Notes under the pieces: model-generated
The model's database searches: none
What the model saw: only the letters and a program-made list of their open reading frames with translations
Told to the model about the DNA's origin: nothing
Position numbers and translations under genes: made by a program
Part shown: positions 56,838 through 64,000 of the stretch, one piece after another
Layout: every line of letters starts with the position of its first letter
Numbering within the stretch: the first letter of the stretch is position 1
Assembly: GCA_022835595.1 (NCBI GenBank)
Contig: BQUP01000006.1
Span: forward strand, 1,005,307 to 1,069,306
DNA from: Cystobasidium ongulense
Lineage: Eukaryota > Basidiomycota > Cystobasidiomycetes > Cystobasidiales > Cystobasidiaceae
DNA: 64,000 nt
Reading direction: 5' to 3'

Positions 56838-58078
56838 TCAGAACAGAGCATTCCAAGCTAGAACGAGCAGGGCAGCTGTTCCGACTAAACCACCACTGTA
56901 TGTTGAACGAGAAGCGCCATTTGTAGCATAATCACTATCTAACAAGCCAATATATTCTCCAATAGTTTCATTGATGCAGTTGAAATAGTCCGCATTTATT
57001 CCAGCGGGAAGAGCAGCTGGCTGAGCGTCTGGAATAGTGAAATTCTCATCTCCTTGCGCTTCAATGTAGGGTAAAGAATTATTATACCCATCTAGATGAA
57101 GGGAGAAACTGCTTCCTCGATAGTATTGAACGACATTGAACGGTGTGACTGTGTAGTTCATTCCATATACTGGGAAAACAGAGCAGTTCGTTCCTAGGAT
57201 CGAAACCATATCTGCTACTGTGCTATTGTCGCCGTATATGGCAAACGAGTTGTCTGTGGCAGGTGCCGTTCCGGCTGCAGGTGCCGTTGTCGAGTTCGTT
57301 ACGTCCGGAGAGAGGAGGGTGAAGGCTTGTAAAAAGCCACCTGGTCTGGTGTCATTGTTTGCTGGACCGTAGATACCACTGTGATAATACTGGTGACATT
57401 GGTAGCATAAAGTCAATCATGTTCGTCAATACGCTTGCAAGTCCGTACTATATCATGAAACCTCTTAGACTCACATATGGATAAACAGGAAAGTAGAGAG
57501 GCCAGAACATGAACGGGAAGAAGGGAATGAATCCATAGGATCCGTATCCCCGGCCGCCGTAGACTTGGCCTCGTGTACCTCCACCGGCAGTTGCACCCGC
57601 GAACGAGTTTCCGGGAGCGATTGAATAGGCTCTTCCACCGCCTGCTGCACCGGGACTTCCTCTCACAGCGGCGCCGCCAGAAACAGAGTAGGGAGGCGGT
57701 CTGTCGGCCGACGAATCGGTAATCAAACAGAAGGTCAGCTTTGTGGCACTTGACGTACCGGACCAACCTCCCTGAAGCAATACTCACGGTGCACCTGGAC
57801 TGTATGCTGGGGGCTTGTCGGAACTTGAAGCACTTCGAGCACCTGAGCCGCCCGATGACGATGTGCCGCCTTTAGAAGTGCCGCCACCAACAGAGCCACC
57901 GCCTCCACGGCCTGCAGGAAGGACGCCAAGATGGGCAGGCACATGGTCAGCGCTGACAACACATCACAGGGCTAGAGTTGGACTCACCACCGCCTCCGCC
58001 GCCTTTACGCTTTTCCAGTCGCTCGGATCGCTGTATGAGACTCGATCTCCGAGGCGTCGAGATGCCGGGTATGTACAT
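56838..58078 (-). CDS. Gly-rich membrane/surface-like protein with GPI-like tail
   Basis: Unrecognised protein in about four exons, starting MYIPGISTPRRSSLIQRSER at 58078. The N-terminal third is basic then very Gly/Ser-rich (GGGGSVGGGTSKGGTSSSGG), followed by YSPGAP-like and YGGRGYGSYG segments. An aromatic hydrophobic stretch (GFIPFFPFMFWPLYFPVYPY) precedes a globular region with Asn-X-Ser/Thr sites (VTNSTT, NYTVTP, YNNS). The protein ends in a hydrophobic segment, GGLVGTAALLVLAWNALF, like a GPI-attachment or tail anchor. There is no N-terminal signal peptide, so the aromatic segment may act as signal anchor. A TATATAAAAG string lies directly before the ATG, which raises the chance that translation starts elsewhere. 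Confidence 0.68.
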
Positions 58079-58364
58079 CTTTTATATATCTGAGTGCAAG
58101 CTTGTTCTGGTCGTTGTCGCTGTGTTGATGAGGCCCGCACTCTCGAGGTGAAATAGGCCAGGTTGAGAGATTGGGATCAGTGGAAGACGGCACACTTGGC
58201 CCTCGTGCAGACTTGAGCGACCTGAAAACTTGATCGAGATATATGCGCCAGTCAATTGGAACCTTTGCACGGCATGGCAGCAGCGGTTTGCTTCGATAGC
58301 GCGACCATAACAGCAGCAGCAGCATGATTCGGATATAGCACTACTGCCAGAGTGAGGAAGAAGC

Positions 58365-61300
58365 ATGTCTGCCAACGCGTCGGACTGGCTCGCCGAGGCC
58401 AGAAGCCAGGTCAAGAAGCTGCTCGAGTGGCAGCGGCATACCCAGCTGAAGCATGCTGCAGCGGACGAAGATGCGTCTCTTGCTCAAGAAACCAAAGACA
58501 AGCCTATTGTTGCCGTGGAGGAAGCACTTCGCTCGAGTCTCGAGGTCCTGCTGCAGAAGGGCTCGTCCGATCACGCAGCTGCAGCTGGGTCCAGTACAGA
58601 ATGTGATGCCTTCCAGGTGGTGTCTATGGCTGTCCAGCTGCACCAGTTCAAGCTTTCCGAAGAGGTGCAGACCAACATTGCCGAAGTCGTGTATCGGCTA
58701 TGGACCTCAACATCGCCAGGCGTCGCATGTCGGAGTCTGCTAGAAGCAATCCTAGCTCGCAAAAGTCAGGATTCCGCAGTATTATTCGTACAGCATCTGC
58801 TGCGGATACTTCAGCAGACATTCACAGTGGGAAACAAACGATCACTTCAAATCCTAATCTACCTCTTCGATGTGGTCAGTGTCGAGAAGCTTGAACAAAC
58901 CTTTCCAGACCTGACAGACAAGCTCGCTCAATGCATATCAAGTCAGTCTGGTGCTCAGCCTGCAGCTCGCATACTCGGAAAACTCGCAATACGTAAAAGC
59001 GAAGCAGATCCACTACGTCTACTTGAATATCTAAAGCCTTTTATAGCACAAGATACGTATCGGGCGAAACAAGCTGTTCAAGAGAATCTTTTGCCACCAA
59101 TATTGTCACAAGTTCCACTACTACGTGAACCTCTTTTAGAGTGGCTTGGCATAAAAGCAGCAAACTCAGAGAACCATCTTTTTGCTCTGCTAAGTCTGGC
59201 TCGCCTCACCTTGTCCCTTGAGCAGGAGTCGTCAACCACAATTAATCGATTCGACGATTTAATAACTACCTCTATCGTTCATGAAGATCCTCTCGTCCGC
59301 TTTGAAGCATTCCGGCTTCTTGCAGGCTTGCCAGCTGGTAGTGCACCATCACGTTGCTACGATCTGCACCATCTCAAACTTCATACAATGTTTTGGAACT
59401 ATAATCTTACAGATTCGGATTCGCCTGCAGTCAGAACGGGTCTCGTTGGTGAATGGAAGCACTTTATTTTACGTGCAAGATTAAGCAGTAATGCTACGAA
59501 AAGGAAGGTCGTAAAATATCAGAAAAGGCCAGAGTCAAATCCAGAGCCGCTTGAAGTTGAAGAAGCACAAAGATACCTCGCTGCCATCGAAGCTTTCTTT
59601 GTCGACTGGGTGAAATTCGCTGCAGCTCAATTGTCGCCCGTCAAGCCATATAGGTGCCAGATCGCTTCCTTGATGTTCCTCCAGATATTGCTGGAGTCAA
59701 GTGTTGACGATTGCTATCAAGTGCCAACTCCATCAAAAGCAGGCAAAGCCCAAGATGTCATCACTTGGCCTTTTCAGATCCAAATCATCACAACAGATAT
59801 GATTGATGAACTTATTACATGCATCCGCTCGACTTACGACGACGTCCGCAGTATTGCTTGCGCTATCCTAGCAAGCATACATTTAAAGTCGAATCAAGTT
59901 CAATTGATCTCTGACCTCGGCTTCTTGCTGGTCGAACGCAAGAGGGAGGCCGATATTGCCAGCGCTACACTCTATCTGCGTCTAGCATCGACTTCTGGGT
60001 CGTCGGGTCTTCAAATGAAAGGCGAGTTTGACGCGGTCAACGTCACTATCCTAAGTCTGTTAGACATGCTTGAGACTCGTCTGCAAGCGTTCAGAGAAGG
60101 ATTCGCAGATGCTGCGGACCACTCTCCAGTGCATGGCATATTACAAGCTATCGCGTAAGCAAATTAATGTGGCTTTCAGTCGTATGGTAGAGAGATGTAA
60201 CTGATTGACGGGCGCGATTATAGGCATCTCTTGCAAGGCTCCTTCTCCGACAATGCGAGGCAAGGACAGGAGCTTGAGGTCATTAGCAGGCGATGTGTCG
60301 AAGCGATATATGATGTATGGGATCTTACGAAACCCATATTGTGCCGAGGAGACTTAGATCTGGCGGAAGATGCCGACGATGTGGGTGCTGAAGATAGCGT
60401 AGTCCTTAATGCATCTTGGCGGTCAATAAAAGAAGCCAGGTACGTGATCGACCAAGCTGGTCTAGACGGGTACTGACAGTATTATGCTTTCAGTAACTTG
60501 CTCTCCGTCGTACTATCACTCCCTTTGAGTATGCATGTATCAGTATGGTCCGCAGACGAGATGGCGAGTCATGCCTCTCTATTCGCTACTTGGCTTCTTG
60601 AAATTGGACATCGCGGCGTTTTCGCCCATGTCGTGAGTCCGTTTGATATCCTTCATGAAGCTCTCCCTCAGTTGAATCTTCCCAGTCGAATGCATACAAC
60701 CGGCTCTGTACTGCTTGTATACGAGTCAAAGGCCCTGAAGGACAGCTTCCTGCACTTTGGCTCAAGGTAAGTCCTAGTGCGCAGTGATCTAGCTCTCACA
60801 TTGACAGGAAACATGCAATTTTAGTCTCATCTGGTCGACATACTTGACGTTGAGAGACCTTCAGCACGACGCAGTGCAGGACTCCCCCATCTTCTCCTTG
60901 GAGCCATATCATGCTTTCCACCCCAATCTGCACCTCTGAAAGACGCCTTTCAGCGGCTCGTCGATACCGCCAGTCCTTCGTCCCCTGCGTCAGATATCAT
61001 ACGTACACATGCCATACACTGCTTCCGAGTACTCTTACTGGATGGGAAGATGGCAGCCGCGACCAAGCCTTACATACAATCAGCCTTTTCAATCGCCATT
61101 CCAGGTTTTGGTAACAAACAGTAAGGCCCGACTGCTCTCCAACCAGGTGGCCTGTCTGATACCCTTTCTTCTCGCAGCTGGGGTGTCCGTAATGCGAGTC
61201 TGCTATTATATGCTTCGCTCATGCAGCGACTGTTCAGCAACAAAAGAGAGAATCACTTGCCTCTGGCAAGACGTACATCAATTGTCGATTTCTTCAGCCA

Positions 61301-63040
61301 GTACGAAGGCTTAGTACCAGACCTCGTGGAAGCGCTTGCTTCGGGGATCGGAAAGACGGAGCCCGAAGCGCTTGGTTCTGTCTTTTCCGTGCTGTTGCTG
61401 CTGTCACTTTTGGCGATGCCATCTTCAAGCTCAAGAGCTTCCGGCCTAGCATCGTCCTTTTATCCCCTTGTAGACGCATGCGCTGGATCGGCGGTCTGGA
61501 AGGTACGTAGCGGAACATTTGATGTACTTGCTGTGTGTCTCATAAAACAGCTTCATTCAGGTCCGCGAAACTGCCGCTGCCGCTTTGACCGGTCTCATCC
61601 CGGAAGTGGATGTCTACACGCATTGCGCTGCGGTCTTGCGGGTGTGCGAGAAGATCACTTCGTCAAATGAGGTAAGTTGTGCCCATCTTGTTCTCTGATG
61701 TCTGCCGCTTATGCTCGGAGTTCCAGCTGCACGGTCGCTTGATGCAAGTTCAAGCACTCCTTGCAAGTGACATGGAAAGCTCTCGGAATTCTGATAAAGT
61801 AGAATTGCATCGCGCTTGTAAGTGCTGTTTAATGTAGATGCTGCGATACTGAGCTTATGTAGTTGAACTTTCAGGGACCGATCTTCTGAGCTCTTTGGAC
61901 CATGTCATACACCGTGACCAGGCTCTACCCATCCTCACACAAGCACTTGAAATACTCGCACTTAGCCCCATCCCTCTGTCCGAAGCAATCAGCGCGAAGA
62001 TACATTCCCTGGCGTGCCGTCACTATGGTCGTAGACGTCCAGGATATGAAACATACAATTGCGCATTGACTTGTGTTCTCCTCAAGACCGAACCAGAACG
62101 ATATCTCGAGAAATGCTTGGCTAGCCCTTATCCAGCAGCACAGGCCGAGGCACTGGCATACGTTTCGAGCCAAGTTCTGCTCGCACACAAGCATCACTTA
62201 TCTCTGCTCTTACAGATAGCAAGTGCTTCAGAAACGACCATAGCAAATAGAGTCGCGGCCGTAGAAATACTTGCGACGCGCAGCGATGCCGAATACAGCG
62301 ACGAGGATCTCCGTGCCCTCATTAAACAGTACAGATCCAACAACGTGCCAGCTATCCGCCAAGCACTGCTTCCGCTGCTTGCAACGGCTATCGAGAAATC
62401 CGAAGGCGACGCGACTTGTACTTCTTTCATCCGTCAGGAGATCAGCAGGTCAGCAGGCGACGAGTCAAGCGCGTCCAGAGAATCCGCTTGCAGGGCTATG
62501 TCAAGCTCGCGAAGCTGGCTGGAAGAGCAGCCATTTCAGTACGGGCGCCAGCTACTGCAGTTCTTGCAAGATGACGATGTCGATGTCCGGATACTAGCGG
62601 GTCATGTCACCTCCCAAAACTTTGCACAAGGGCAGTCGCTTTGCACGAGCCGTGCCATCGAGCTCACCTGGACTCTGTGCTTAGCAGCCGCAACGAAGGA
62701 CCACGTACGACGGCTTCGTGAAGAGCTCATCTCGCAATTGATGCATACGACAGAACATGTAGAGGCGGGCTCTCAATTATTGTTCGCTGTCGAGCGACCC
62801 AACATGCACATTGACATCACAACGAATCTATCGTCATATCGTCAACTCCTGGCGCAGTACAGACAGTATGAGCAGGTCGTAGACGAAGGCTTAGTGGCCC
62901 AAGTAGCATCGTGCCGCGTGCGACTGGAGAACGTTAGCAAAGGCAAGAGCAACGTGTCATACTCCTCCGCCGATCAGCACGAGGTCAAGACTGCGTACAC
63001 TTTCGTTCAAGCTTTGCTTCTAGCCCAGACAAGTAGTTAG
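58365..63040 (+). CDS. TRM732: THADA/TRM732-type tRNA methylation partner (DUF2428)
   Basis: Large armadillo/HEAT-like protein that in yeast pairs with the Trm7 methyltransferase for 2'-O-methylation of tRNA position 32. The first exon (58365 to about 60156) encodes helical repeats from MSANASDWLAEARSQVKKLL. The DUF2428 core then runs through SWRSIKEAS and NLLSVVLSLPLSM, IGHRGVFAHVVSPFD, SARRSAGLPHLLLGAISCFP, WGVRNASLLLYASLMQRLFS, then a C-terminal helical region ending VQALLLAQTSS. The RRSAGLP and WGVRNAS signatures are those of THADA. Introns near 60157-60222, 60440-60490, 60770-60820, 61120-61190, 61500-61560, 61670-61730 and 61815-61875 are inferred from frame changes. It ends 115 bases from the convergent NUP84 stop. 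Confidence 0.92.
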
Positions 63041-63155
63041 GAACACAGAGTATAATTCGTGTACCTTGATCCTCCCTTGCTTGTTGTGTTTACTGTTGTT
63101 GTACACTTATCAAGATCGCTCATGCAACAACGCATCGTCAAAACGTAATCAGACA

Positions 63156-64000
63156 CTATGATTGTACATGAGCTCCTTCTTGCTTCAAGCGAAGTAAATT
63201 CGCATCTTTGACCATCGATAGATATGTTGGCAGGCGGTTCTCTTGCACAGCGGACGCGGCTCCGTTATCTAGAAATTCGAGGTAGATTTTGTATCTTTCG
63301 TCTGCGACTATTGTCGAAAGCTCGAGAGCCTTCTGTATGTTGCTGAAAATTCGAAGTATGGAAGAGGGTAAGCGTCGTTCGGTCTGGCAGACAAGTCATA
63401 GCAACCTACCTCGGTACGAACTCTTCGCCGGACAGGACTAAAGCTGTATGCAGTCGAAAAACGAGCTCCGGCAAGTACGCGCAACGAATGCGCTTGACTT
63501 CCAATCGACGACGTTCGGCTGAGCACATAGAGAAGTCATCAGTCGGCGAGTGATTGTTCTTAGGGCTGTCTCTAGTTACCATTTAAGAAGAGTATGTCAT
63601 CGGTATCCTCGTTCGAGTCAATAACGAGCCATTCGCTTGTAAGTAGTTCGACAAATACATTCCATAGCTCATCAGTGAGCTTTTGCAGCCCTTGCGCGAA
63701 TCTCATTTGCTCGCTCTTGGGTACTTGATCAGGCAATGGGCGTCGGCTCCACACTTGCGTGAATTGGAGGTGTAGGCGCAGCGCATCAAAGAAAGAGGTG
63801 TGGTCGAGATATTCGTCGATCTGTGAAGAGCTGACTCCCAGCGCTTCTTGCCCGGAGCCTGAACCTGCAAGCAATGCTTGTGGCACTTGAGCGAGAACAC
63901 GGCCTGCAAGAGACGGCGATCCCGCGCCTGTTTGAGAGATGTCAGCCAATGATAATAGTAGGCTGCGGTGCTCCTGACTCACAGAGGAAGTATCGGATTA
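63156..64000 (-). CDS. NUP84: Nucleoporin Nup84/Nup107, C-terminal part
   Basis: Helical scaffold subunit of the Y-complex of the nuclear pore; only the 3' part lies in the window. Visible segments are LLLSLADISQTGAG, TSFFDALRLHLQFTQVWSRR, LTDELWNVFVELLTSEWLVI, then AERRRLEVKRIRCVYLPELV and FRLHTALVLSGEEFVPR, matching the conserved Nup107 PELVxxLH C-terminal helix. The last exon has NIQKALELSTIVADERYKIY and ends KQEGAHVQS with the stop at 63156. Introns lie near 63340-63400 and 63520-63580. The N-terminus is beyond position 64000. Confidence 0.85.

Noticed and set aside
56620-56931. Plus-strand frame with a signal-peptide-like start
   Set aside because: It begins at GTG, overlaps the 3' end of the minus-strand gene and has no downstream domain.
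1-64000. CRISPR arrays, rRNA, riboswitches, viral or LTR fossils
   Set aside because: No regular spaced repeats, conserved RNA cores, reverse transcriptase, integrase or capsid-type motifs were seen on either strand.

Overview
This window comes from a gene-dense fungal nuclear chromosome, most likely a basidiomycete yeast and perhaps a tremellomycete (inference). Nearly every gene is cut by several short GT-AG introns of about 50-110 bases. Genes sit on both strands, often only 60-400 bases apart. The gene set is fungal: eisosome Pil1-type protein, DLT1, a Cln/Puc1-type G1 cyclin, SPX phosphate transporter, CCC1, Shp1. I see no bacterial operon, CRISPR array, rRNA or tRNA gene, and no intact mobile element or viral fossil.

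Layout, left to right. 1-9.7 kb: RBM39-type splicing factor (cut by the window edge, minus), eIF3k (plus), then a minus-strand block with a PLP aminotransferase, an unrecognised acidic protein, the Cdc48 cofactor Shp1/p47 and UDP-GlcNAc pyrophosphorylase. 10.7-25.3 kb (plus): a large protein with two FAR1/WRKY-GCM1-like zinc modules, a G1/S cyclin behind an unusually long ATG-free stretch, a serine-rich protein whose tail carries many WG/GW dipeptides, and a multi-LIM protein. A weak candidate gene lies on the minus strand at 14.4-15.0 kb. 25.6-33 kb: SPX phosphate transporter (minus), Avt1-type vacuolar amino-acid transporter and Pin1/Ess1 prolyl isomerase (plus). 33.6-38.9 kb: two tandem BCS1-like AAA ATPases (minus), possibly with a small gene between them. 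39-47.5 kb: a DUF4097-like membrane protein, arginyltransferase ATE1, a Pil1-family protein, DLT1 (minus) and a FAM210/DUF1279 mitochondrial protein. 47.6-54 kb: a peroxisomal 4CL-like ligase ending in SKL (minus), an F-box remnant, CCC1 iron transporter (minus) and a cytochrome b561-type protein. 55.3-64 kb: a single-C2H2 protein, a glycine-rich surface-like protein (minus), the THADA/TRM732 tRNA-modification partner and the 3' end of NUP84/NUP107 (minus).

Most genes are housekeeping and unlinked in function. The divergent CCC1/b561 pair could share iron control. The points most worth a second look are the 1.1 kb ATG-free stretch before the G1 cyclin, the tandem FAR1-like modules with introns splitting the same Trp codon, the WG/GW tail (a candidate Argonaute hook), and the patchy DNA similarity of the BCS1-like pair.
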